Shown here one piece after another: positions 1-6,596 of a stretch of DNA of 39,055 nucleotides. The stretch covers positions 1 to 39,055 of the forward strand of contig NZ_RXMA01000036.1 of assembly GCF_003966125.1 (NCBI RefSeq), written 5' to 3'. The notes under the pieces are model-generated. The model saw only the letters and a program-made list of their open reading frames with translations, was not told the origin of the DNA and did no database searches. Positions within the stretch are counted from its first letter, which is position 1, and each line of letters starts with the position of its first letter. The stretch is from Azospirillum griseum (GTDB lineage: Bacteria > Pseudomonadota > Alphaproteobacteria > Azospirillales > Azospirillaceae). Position numbers and translations under genes: made by a program.

Positions 1-237
1 CCGGCTCCCGCCCCAGCGCCGACGCCCGCGCCCGTTCCGGCTCCGGAACCTGCCCCGGCTCCCGCTCCCGCGCCGACGCCTGCACCCGCTCCGGCTCCCG
101 CCCCTGCGCCGACGCCCGCGCCCGCTCCGGCTCCGGAACCTGCCCCGGCTCCCGCCCCAGCGCCGACGCCTGCGCCGGCTCCGACTCCGGAACCCGTTCC
201 GGCCCCGGCGGCTGAACCGGCGAAGACGGCCTCGTAA
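1..237 (+). CDS. C-terminal tail of a Pro/Ala-repeat protein (partial)
   Basis: The first reading frame is open from base 1 to a TAA at 235-237 and encodes 78 residues, almost all Pro and Ala with periodic Thr, Glu and Val. The unit is roughly 18 codons of the type PAPAPAPTPAPVPAPEPA, repeated imperfectly, and the protein ends in AAEPAKTAS. The start and any folded domain lie outside the window. Tails of this kind form stiff, extended linkers in envelope-spanning or DNA-binding proteins, but nothing here identifies the function. The near-identical codon blocks suggest expansion by slippage or recombination. The frame is supported by its stop and by the terminator that follows about 60 bases later. 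Confidence 0.6.
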   Translation, partial: PAPAPAPTPAPVPAPEPAPAPAPAPTPAPAPAPAPAPTPAPAPAPEPAPAPAPAPTPAPAPTPEPVPAPAAEPAKTAS

Positions 238-293
238 GGATTGGCGGGACGGCGGCGCGGCCATCGCCCGCCGCTGTCCCCCTTTCCACCCCG

Positions 294-319
294 GCCCCGC
301 CCAGTCGCGGGGCTTTCTT
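294..319 (+). terminator. Rho-independent-like terminator after the Pro/Ala protein
   Basis: GCCCCGC (294-300) pairs perfectly with GCGGGGC (307-313) around a six-base loop, followed by the T-rich tail TTTCTTC. It lies between the stop at 237 and the radical SAM start at 373, on the same strand, so it should separate the two units. Confidence 0.6.
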
Positions 320-372
320 CGCGCTCGATTGTTCACTTTACGTTCTTATCCATCCGCGTTACCCTCAGCGGC

Positions 373-1449
373 ATGGACGAGCTTCAGCGACAGAAGACCA
401 AGGGGCGCGGGGCGATCAGCAACGCGACCGCGCGGTACGAACGCGAAACCCGCGTGCTGACCGACGACGGTTGGGGCGAGAACGAGGCGCTGACCGACCG
501 GGTGACGACGCGGGTGGCCCCGGCCTCCGCCCGGACGATCATCAGCCGCAACCAGTCGCCCGACGTGCCGTTCGACCAGTCGATCAACCCCTATCAAGGC
601 TGCGAACACGCCTGCATCTATTGCTTCGCCCGCCCGACCCACGCCTATCTCGGCCTGTCGCCGGGGCTGGATTTCGAAACGCGGCTGTTCGCCAAGCGCA
701 ACGCGGCGGATTTGCTGGCCGCCGAACTGCGGGCCAAATCCTATGTCTGCCAGCCCCTGGCGCTGGGGGCGAACACCGATCCTTACCAGCCGATCGAACG
801 GACGGAGCGGATCACCCGCCGGATCCTGGAGGTGTGCCGCGATTTCCGCCAACCGGTCAGCCTCATCACCAAATCGGCGCTGGTGGTGCGCGACCTCGAC
901 ATTCTGGGGCCGATGGCGGAGGACGGCTTGGCCTCCGTCGGGATGTCGGTGACGACGCTCGATCCCGCGCTGGCCCGCATCATGGAGCCGCGCGCCAGCA
1001 GCCCGCCGCGTCGGATCGCCGCCATCCGCGCCTTGAGCGACGCGGGCGTGCCGGTGGCCGTGCTCGCCAGCCCGATGATCCCGACGCTGAACGACCACGA
1101 ACTCGAAGCCATCCTGACGGCGGCACGGGAGGCGGGGGCGGGGGCCGCCAACTACATCCTGTTGCGCCTGCCGTTGGAGATCAAAGACCTGTTCGAAGAG
1201 TGGCTGCGCGCCCATGTCCCCAACCGCGCCGACCGGGTGATGGCGCTGGTCCGCGACACCCGCGCGGGCGCGCTCTATCAGGCGGAGTTCGGGACCCGGA
1301 TGAAGGGGAGCGGCGTCTACGCCGACCTTCTGCGCAACCGCTTCCTGCTGGCGCGCAAAAAGCTGGGGCTGGAGGCCCGCCATTTCCGCCTGGACTGCAC
1401 CCAGTTCAAACCGCCGCCCGCCCCGGGGGACCAACTGTCGCTGTTGTGA
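373..1449 (+). CDS. PA0069-type radical SAM protein (SplB-like fold)
   Basis: The 358-residue protein carries the radical SAM cluster motif in the segment CEHACIYCFARP (CxxxCxxC, about residues 76-83), which should bind a [4Fe-4S] cluster and S-adenosylmethionine. Flanking segments such as NPYQGCEHACIYC and LGANTDPYQPIER are typical of the PA0069/Rv2578c family, related in fold to spore photoproduct lyase. The substrate of this family is not established. The ATG at 373 is chosen because residues before it are low-complexity Arg/Pro and overlap the terminator. The gene converges on livF, with only 21 bases between the two stop codons. Confidence 0.85.
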   Translation: MDELQRQKTKGRGAISNATARYERETRVLTDDGWGENEALTDRVTTRVAPASARTIISRNQSPDVPFDQSINPYQGCEHACIYCFARPTHAYLGLSPGLDFETRLFAKRNAADLLAAELRAKSYVCQPLALGANTDPYQPIERTERITRRILEVCRDFRQPVSLITKSALVVRDLDILGPMAEDGLASVGMSVTTLDPALARIMEPRASSPPRRIAAIRALSDAGVPVAVLASPMIPTLNDHELEAILTAAREAGAGAANYILLRLPLEIKDLFEEWLRAHVPNRADRVMALVRDTRAGALYQAEFGTRMKGSGVYADLLRNRFLLARKKLGLEARHFRLDCTQFKPPPAPGDQLSLL

Positions 1450-1470
1450 CGGCCCCCAACACCAACACCG

Positions 1471-2181
1471 TCACACCCCGAGATAGCGTTCCTTCAGGGT
1501 CGGGTCGGCCAGCAGCGCGGCGGAATCCCCGCTCCAGGCCAGACGGCCCTTTTCGATGACGTGGTGGCGGTCGGCCAGCCGGGCCAACGCCGCCACGGTC
1601 TTGTCCACCACCAGGATCGCCTGGCCTTCCGCCTTCAGCCGGGCCAGACAGTCCCAAATCTCGGCGCGGACCAGCGGGGCCAGCCCCTCCGTCGCCTCGT
1701 CCAGGATCAGCAGGGTCGGGTTGGTCATCAGGGCGCGCCCGATCGCCAACATCTGCTGTTCGCCGCCCGACAGGTTGCGGGCCAGATTGCCACCGCGTTC
1801 GGCCAGACGCGGGAACAGGGCGTGCACCCGCCCGATGGTCCAGGGATTGGCGCGGTTCTGGCGGTTGGCGGCGGTGGCGATCAGGTTTTCCCGCACGGTC
1901 AGGGTGGGGAAGACCTGACGGCCTTCCGGGACCAGGGCGATGCCCGCCCGCGCGATGCGGTGGGGCGGCAGGCCCGCCAGCTCCACCCCCTGAAAGCGCA
2001 GGCTGCCGCCGGTCGGGCGCATCAGGCCAAGGATGGAGCGGATCGTCGTCGTCTTGCCCATGCCGTTGCGGCCCATCAGGGTCACGACCTCCCCGGCGGC
2101 GACCGACAGGCTCATCCCGAACAGAACCTGACTCTGGCCATAGGCGGCGGTCAGGCCATCGATGCGCAGCAGGGGTTCCAT
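1471..2181 (-). CDS. livF: Branched-chain amino acid ABC transporter ATPase LivF
   Basis: This 236-residue nucleotide-binding subunit would power import with LivG and the permeases LivH and LivM at the inner membrane. Walker A is GRNGMGKTT near residues 37-45 (Met replaces the more usual Ala), the signature is LSGGEQQ, and Walker B is LLILDEATEGLAP, the usual LivF variant. The ATG overlaps the livG TGA by one base (TGATG), implying translational coupling, and a GTG lies one codon upstream. It is the last gene of the minus-strand liv cluster. The substrate cannot be read from the ATPase. Confidence 0.9.
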   Translation of the reverse strand: MEPLLRIDGLTAAYGQSQVLFGMSLSVAAGEVVTLMGRNGMGKTTTIRSILGLMRPTGGSLRFQGVELAGLPPHRIARAGIALVPEGRQVFPTLTVRENLIATAANRQNRANPWTIGRVHALFPRLAERGGNLARNLSGGEQQMLAIGRALMTNPTLLILDEATEGLAPLVRAEIWDCLARLKAEGQAILVVDKTVAALARLADRHHVIEKGRLAWSGDSAALLADPTLKERYLGV

Positions 2182-2957
2182 CACACCGCCTCCCCCTCTT
2201 CGCCCAGATAGGCCTCGCGCACGGCGGCGTCGGCGCGGATCGCCGCCGGGCTGCCGCTGGCCAACGCCGCCCCCCGCACCAGCACGGTGATGCGGTCGGC
2301 CAGCGCGAACACCGCGTCCATGTCATGCTCCACCAGCAGGATGGTGACGCTGCCCTTCAGCGCGGCCAGCAGATCGACCATGCGGGCCGACTCCTCCGGC
2401 CCCATGCCCGCCATCGGCTCGTCCAGCAACAGCAGCTTCGGCCCGGTCGCCAGCGCCATCGCCAATTCCAACTGGCGCTTTTCGCCATGCGCCAGGGCGG
2501 AGGCCGGAACATCGGCCCGCGCCGCCAGCCCCACCCGCGCCAGCACCGCGCGGGCCGGGTCGCTCAAACGCCGGTCGCGCGCCGCGTCGCCCCAAAAGCG
2601 GAAGCTGTGCCCGGCGTGGGCCTGCACCGCCAACGCCACATTGTCGAGCGCGGAAAAGCTGGGAAAGACCGAGGTGATCTGAAAGCTGCGCGCCAGCCCG
2701 CGCCGCGCCCGCTGGTCCACCCCCAGCGCGGTGACGTCGCGCCCGTCGAACAGGATGCGGCCCGAATCCGGTGCCAATTCGCCGGACAATTGGCCGATCA
2801 GCGTCGTTTTCCCCGCCCCGTTCGGGCCGATCAGCGCGTGCAGCTCCCCCGCCGCCACGCTCAGCGACACATGGTCGGTCGCGGCCAGCCCGCCAAAGCG
2901 TTTGACCAGGGATTGCGTCTCCAGCATCGGCGCGGCGGACGGTGATGCCCCGGTCAT
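2181..2957 (-). CDS. livG: Branched-chain amino acid ABC transporter ATPase LivG
   Basis: The second ATPase of the importer, 258 residues. Walker A GPNGAGKTT sits near residues 44-52, the signature region reads ALAHGEKRQLE (the LivG form of LSGGQ), and Walker B is LLLLDEPMAGM. The ATG at 2957 overlaps the livM stop in an ATGA, the classic arrangement of a coupled operon. A second Met at residue 11 (MLETQS) is a possible start and closer to the usual LivG N-terminus, but the ATGA overlap favours the upstream one. Confidence 0.9.
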   Translation of the reverse strand: MTGASPSAAPMLETQSLVKRFGGLAATDHVSLSVAAGELHALIGPNGAGKTTLIGQLSGELAPDSGRILFDGRDVTALGVDQRARRGLARSFQITSVFPSFSALDNVALAVQAHAGHSFRFWGDAARDRRLSDPARAVLARVGLAARADVPASALAHGEKRQLELAMALATGPKLLLLDEPMAGMGPEESARMVDLLAALKGSVTILLVEHDMDAVFALADRITVLVRGAALASGSPAAIRADAAVREAYLGEEGEAV

Positions 2958-3991
2958 GCCCGGTTCCCCCCGGTGACAAGGCCCCACAGCCCCTTGCGGG
3001 CGAACAGCACCAGCGCCAGCAGGATCGGCCCCAGCACGATCTTCCAATGCTCGCCCAAGCCCGCCTGGACCAGATTCATCGCCTCCGGCACGAACTCCTC
3101 CAGCAGCAGCAGGGCGGCGGCCCCCAGCACCGGGCCGATCAGCGTGCCGATGCCACCCAGCACCACCATGACGATGAGATCGCCCGACCGGCTCCAATGC
3201 AGATATTGCGGCCCGACGAACAGGGTGGCGTTGGCCAGCAGCGCCCCGGCCAGCCCGGCCAGCGCGCCCGCGATGACAAAGGCCGTCAGCTTGTAGCGCG
3301 TGACGGGATAGCCCAACGCCCGCATCCGCCGTTCGTTGTCCTTGGCCCCGCGCAGGACCCGCCCGAACCGCGAATTCACCAACCGCCAGCCCAGCCCCAG
3401 CGCGACCACCAGCAGCCCAAGCGTGACGTAGTAGAAGGTCGCGTGATCGGCGATGTTGGGGCCGCCGGGAAAGCTGGTGCGGCTCCACAGCGCGATGCCG
3501 TCGTCGCCGCCATAGGCCTTCAAGCCGGTCATCAGGTAGAACAGCATCTGAGCAAAGGCGAGCGTGATCATGATGAAGGGCACGCCGCTGGTGCGCAGCG
3601 AAATCGCCCCGATGGGCAACGCCGCCAGCCCCCCGGCCAGCATGGCCAGCGGCCAGACGATGTACCCGTTCGTCGTCCCCGGCCAGCCGAACAGCGTCGA
3701 TCCATCGGCCTGATGGGCGAACAGGATGCCGACCACATAGCCGCCGATCCCGACAAAGGCCGCGTGCCCGAAGCTGACCATGCCGCCAAAGCCCAGGATC
3801 AGATCCAGGCTGACCGCCGCCAGCGCGAACACAAGAATCCGCGCCCCCAACCGCAGATAAAACGGCTCCCCCGCCCACGCGGCGACACTGGGCAACGCCA
3901 GCGCGGCGATCAGCAGACCGGCAAGAACGACACGGGGCAACAGGACGGATCGGGTCAGGGGGGGCATGGAGGCTTGCGGCGGGAGATGCAT
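2954..3991 (-). CDS. livM: Branched-chain amino acid ABC transporter permease LivM
   Basis: About 345 residues, mostly hydrophobic, with the LivM signature region around LILGFGGMVSFGHAAFVGIGGY and the EAA-like cytoplasmic segment RVLRGAKDNERRMRALGYPVTRYKL described here only by its ends. It pairs with LivH as the transmembrane channel. The start is uncertain: ATG 3991 (MHLPPQ) and ATG 3967 (MPPLTR) are both possible and neither has a clear Shine-Dalgarno sequence. The frame stays open to 4033, but those extra residues (FICVHLCQKS) are encoded by the repeat ending at 4004, so they are probably not native. The repeat stops only 12 bases before the ATG and may have replaced the original leader. 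Confidence 0.88.
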   Translation of the reverse strand: MHLPPQASMPPLTRSVLLPRVVLAGLLIAALALPSVAAWAGEPFYLRLGARILVFALAAVSLDLILGFGGMVSFGHAAFVGIGGYVVGILFAHQADGSTLFGWPGTTNGYIVWPLAMLAGGLAALPIGAISLRTSGVPFIMITLAFAQMLFYLMTGLKAYGGDDGIALWSRTSFPGGPNIADHATFYYVTLGLLVVALGLGWRLVNSRFGRVLRGAKDNERRMRALGYPVTRYKLTAFVIAGALAGLAGALLANATLFVGPQYLHWSRSGDLIVMVVLGGIGTLIGPVLGAAALLLLEEFVPEAMNLVQAGLGEHWKIVLGPILLALVLFARKGLWGLVTGGNRA

Positions 3992-4003
3992 CGGGGAGGG
4001 TGA

Positions 4004-4047
4004 TTTTTGACACAGATGAACACAGATAAACACCGATGAACGCGGAT
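4004..4047. repeat. Decamer-type repeat R1 (rightward), left border of the GxxExxY element
   Basis: A T-tract followed by four 10-base units: tgacacagat, gaacacagat, aaacaccgat, gaacgcggat. The same design recurs at 4526-4570 in the same orientation, and at 4676-4720 and 4808-4853 inverted; a shortened inverted copy lies at 4449-4479. R1 and the shortened copy both point inward to the GxxExxY gene, like terminal inverted repeats. The outer T-tract lies 12 bases from the livM ATG. Confidence 0.85.
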
Positions 4048-4064
4048 CCGCGCTGGCTTTTCGC

Positions 4065-4451
4065 TTACAGCGTCACTCGCTTGAAACCCAGCCGGGAGGA
4101 TCCGAAATTCAAGATCAACCCAGTGTTCAGGCCACTTGCCCGCAGATAGTTCAACGTTTGCCCAACATGTGCCGAGGCGATGGCATCCACCGCCTTGATT
4201 TCGACAATCAGTCCATCCGCGACAATCATGTCGGCCACATAACGCCCGACCACGGCCCCTTTGTAGTCAACCTTGAACTCAACCTCCTCACGCACCGGAA
4301 CGCCACGGCTGCGCAGCTCGTGCGTCAGCGCTTTGCGATACACCGCCTCCAAGAAGCCCCGCCCCAGCACATTGGCAACCTCAAACGCGGCACCAATGAC
4401 CGCCTGAGTCAGTGGGTCTTTTCCAACAGCGCCTTCCACATCCATGGTCAT
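4065..4451 (-). CDS. GxxExxY family protein (PD-(D/E)XK nuclease fold)
   Basis: The 128-residue protein has the defining motif in GRGFLEAVY (G32, E35, Y38). A PD-(D/E)XK-like core follows: D74 in YVADMIV, then E84 and K86 in LIVEIKA, with a downstream Gln (Q98) in QTLNYLRAS. The family (GxxExxY, PDDEXK_3) is widespread, often present in many copies per genome, and has no established role. The protein looks intact. The start ATG at 4451 lies within the shortened repeat copy, so the repeat supplies the start region; ATG 4445 is an alternative. Repeat-bounded placement inside the liv cluster suggests a repeat-associated or mobile unit. That is inference, as nuclease activity is not shown by sequence. 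Confidence 0.85.
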   Translation of the reverse strand: MTMDVEGAVGKDPLTQAVIGAAFEVANVLGRGFLEAVYRKALTHELRSRGVPVREEVEFKVDYKGAVVGRYVADMIVADGLIVEIKAVDAIASAHVGQTLNYLRASGLNTGLILNFGSSRLGFKRVTL

Positions 4452-4479
4452 CCGCGTTCACCTGTGTTCACGATCAAAA
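4449..4479. repeat. Shortened, inverted repeat R2 at the 5' end of the GxxExxY gene
   Basis: Read on the minus strand, this copy retains a T-rich start (gttttgatcg) and then about two decamers (tgaacacagg, tgaacgcgga) running into the ATG. It matches the inner part of R1 (gaacgcggat) but lacks one to two units. Its orientation is opposite to R1, so the gene lies between inward-facing ends. Confidence 0.6.
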
Positions 4480-4525
4480 CAGTTGCATCAACTACCATAA
4501 CGAGCGAAACAGAGCGTGAGAAATA

Positions 4526-4720
4526 TTTTTTGACACAGATGAACACAGATAGACACAGATGAAAATGAATCAGACAAAGATGTCGAAAACAGTCGCTCAT
4601 TCAAAACAGAAATACTGAAACAAGCCCTTTCATATCAAATAAATCAACAATTCTCTTATAAAATAATATTGCTTTATCCATTTTCATCGGTGTTTATCTG
4701 TGTTCATCTGTGTCAAAAAA
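4526..4720. repeat. Inverted pair R3/R4 around an AT-rich core
   Basis: R3 (4526-4570) and R4 (4676-4720, reverse complement) match over about 45 bases with only a few differences. Both begin with six or seven Ts and TGACACAGATGAACACAGAT and end in GATGAAAATG. The roughly 105 bases between them are strikingly AT-rich for this genome, with runs such as ttctcttataaaataatatt and no credible gene. The unit could form a large hairpin in RNA or a cruciform in DNA, or may be the remnant of a small non-autonomous element. Confidence 0.75.
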
Positions 4721-4883
4721 ATCCCCACCGCCCCACACAGCGGCGCGGACAAGCCACACCACCCCGCCAAACAGCATCACAGTCAGCACCCTTCAACAGA
4801 GCTTCCCGCATCCACGTTCATCGGTGTCCATCTGTGTTCATCTGTGTCAAAAATCCCCACCGCCCACACGGCGGCGCGGACAA
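4676..4883. repeat. Long direct repeat R4/R5 upstream of queC
   Basis: About 75-80 bases occur twice in the same orientation (4676-4755 and 4808-4883). Each copy has four decamers, the T-tract (read here as A-tract), then a conserved GC-rich tail of the form TCCCCACCGCC-CACA-CGGCGCGGACAAG. The tail is absent from R1 and R3. The second copy ends about 35 bases before the queC ATG, so the whole region 4452-4917 upstream of queC is repeat-derived or AT-rich spacer, with no other gene visible. Confidence 0.8.
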
Positions 4884-4917
4884 GGGGCATGCCCACCAGA
4901 CGAGAAGGACAGGCGCG

Positions 4918-5616
4918 ATGACGGGTAAGGATGCGGTGGTGTTGGTCAGTGGCGGGTTGGATTCCACGACGGTGCTCGCCATCGCCAAGCATCAGGGCTA
5001 CCGGGTTCACGCCTTGAGTTTCCAGTATGGCCAGCGCCACGCGGTGGAGCTGGAGGCCGCCAAGCGGGTGGTCGCCGCGATGGGGGTGGAGCGGCACGTC
5101 ATCGCCAGAATTGATTTGCGCGCCTTTGGCGGGTCGGCGCTGACCGACGCCATCGACGTGCCCAAGCACGACAGCGCCGCCAGCCTCGACAGCGGCATCC
5201 CCGTCACCTATGTGCCTGCGCGCAACACGGTGTTCTTGTCCTTCGCGCTGGCCTGGGCGGAAACGCTGGGGGCGTCGGACCTGTTCATCGGCGTCAACGC
5301 GCTGGATTATTCGGGCTACCCCGATTGCCGCCCGGAATACATCGCGGCCTTTGAAACGCTGGCCAACCTCGCGACCAAGGCGGGGGTGGAGGGGCAAAGC
5401 CGCTTCAAAATCCACGCGCCGCTGATGACGCTCGACAAGGCCGGGATTGTCCGGCGCGGGCTGGAACTGGGCGTCGATTACAGCCTGACCCACTCCTGCT
5501 ACGACCCCACCCCGGCGGGCGAATCCTGCGGGGCCTGCGACAGTTGCCTGTTGCGGCTGAAGGGCTTCGCCGAAGCCGGTCTGGCCGACCCCATCGCCTA
5601 CGCGGATCGGGCATAA
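4918..5616 (+). CDS. queC: 7-cyano-7-deazaguanine synthase QueC
   Basis: QueC converts 7-carboxy-7-deazaguanine to preQ0 with ATP and ammonia, on the route to queuosine in tRNA. The 232-residue product has the PP-loop SGGLDSTT at residues 11-18 and a zinc site formed by C194, C204, C207 and C210 in SCYDPTPAGESCGACDSC. ATG 4918 is preceded by a GAAGGAC ribosome-binding site and gives the normal family length; the frame stays open further upstream only through repeat DNA. No queD, queE or queF is nearby. The gene lies antisense inside the liv cluster and ends 16 bases from the livH stop. Confidence 0.95.
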   Translation: MTGKDAVVLVSGGLDSTTVLAIAKHQGYRVHALSFQYGQRHAVELEAAKRVVAAMGVERHVIARIDLRAFGGSALTDAIDVPKHDSAASLDSGIPVTYVPARNTVFLSFALAWAETLGASDLFIGVNALDYSGYPDCRPEYIAAFETLANLATKAGVEGQSRFKIHAPLMTLDKAGIVRRGLELGVDYSLTHSCYDPTPAGESCGACDSCLLRLKGFAEAGLADPIAYADRA

Positions 5617-5632
5617 TCAGCCGACTGAAGAC

Positions 5633-6547
5633 TCACCCAACCGGAAACAGCCCCTTGGGCCGCACCGCCAGCACCAACGCCATCAGCACATAGATCGCCA
5701 TCGACGCGGCGGCGGCCCCCGCCGCGTTGGCGCTGGCGCTGTCCATCACCAAACGGAAGCTGGCGGGCAGCAGCGCCCGGCCCAGCGTGTCCACCACGCC
5801 GACCAGCAACGCCCCGGCGAAGGCCCCGCGAATGGAGCCGATGCCACCGATGACGATGACGACGAAGGTCAGGATCAAAATCTGCTCGCCCATGCCGACC
5901 TGAACCGCCAGCACCGGCCCGGCCATCGCCCCGGCCAACCCGGCCAGCCCGCAGCCCAGCGCAAAGACCAGCCCGAACAGCAGCCGGACATCGACGCCCA
6001 GCGCCATCACCATCTCGCGGTTGGTCGCCCCGGCGCGGATCAGCATCCCCACCCGCGTCCGTGCGATCAGCAGCCACAGCCCCAGCGCCACCGCCAACCC
6101 GACCGCCAGAATCGCCAAGCGGAAGGCCGGGTAGGTCAGCCCCCACAGATCGACGGTTCCGGCCAGCGCGGCGGGCGGGTTGAGAAAGATCGGCACCGGG
6201 CCGAACAGGATGCGGATCAGCTCGTTGAAGAACAGGATCAGGCCGAAGGTGGCCAGCACCTGATCGAGATGGTCGCGGCGGTAGAGCGTGCGCAGCGCCA
6301 CCGCCTCCACCGCCAGCCCAAGCAGCGCGGTCAGCAGCACCGCCAGCGCCAGCGCGGGCAGAAAGCCGCCCAGCACCGGGACCAGCGCCGCCGTCAGATA
6401 GGCCCCGACCATGTAGAAGGAGCCATGGGCCAGATTGATGAGGTCCATGATGCCGAAGACGAGCGTCAACCCGGCGGCCATCAGGAACAGCATCACCCCC
6501 AATTGCAGCCCGTTCAGCCCCTGTTCGGCCAGCAACAGCGCATCCAT
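5633..6547 (-). CDS. livH: Branched-chain amino acid ABC transporter permease LivH
   Basis: A 304-residue integral membrane protein with the LivH hallmark LTLVFGIMDLINLAHGSFYM near the N-terminus and a cytoplasmic loop with RTRVGMLIRAGATNREM. It forms the channel with LivM. ATG 6547 has a good GAGAAGGGG ribosome-binding site. Its stop is 16 bases from the queC stop, and no convincing terminator separates them (only a four-base-pair TCAG/CTGA stem). A transcript could therefore continue across queC toward livM. Confidence 0.92.
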   Translation of the reverse strand: MDALLLAEQGLNGLQLGVMLFLMAAGLTLVFGIMDLINLAHGSFYMVGAYLTAALVPVLGGFLPALALAVLLTALLGLAVEAVALRTLYRRDHLDQVLATFGLILFFNELIRILFGPVPIFLNPPAALAGTVDLWGLTYPAFRLAILAVGLAVALGLWLLIARTRVGMLIRAGATNREMVMALGVDVRLLFGLVFALGCGLAGLAGAMAGPVLAVQVGMGEQILILTFVVIVIGGIGSIRGAFAGALLVGVVDTLGRALLPASFRLVMDSASANAAGAAAASMAIYVLMALVLAVRPKGLFPVG

Positions 6548-6596
6548 CGGCGCACGCCCCTTCTCACACGATCCCGAACGCTCACGTCCCGAACGC

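Noticed and set aside
4006..4011. TTGACA in each decamer repeat as a promoter -35
   Set aside because: No matching -10 box lies 16-18 bases downstream in R1, R3, R4 or R5; the motif is just part of the repeat.
3992..4033. FICVHLCQKS as a natural LivM N-terminus or signal peptide
   Set aside because: The residues are encoded by repeat R1 and also appear in other frames wherever the repeat occurs.
4004..4883. CRISPR array
   Set aside because: The repeats vary in length and orientation, contain an internal 10-base period, have unequal spacers with a gene among them, and no cas genes are near.
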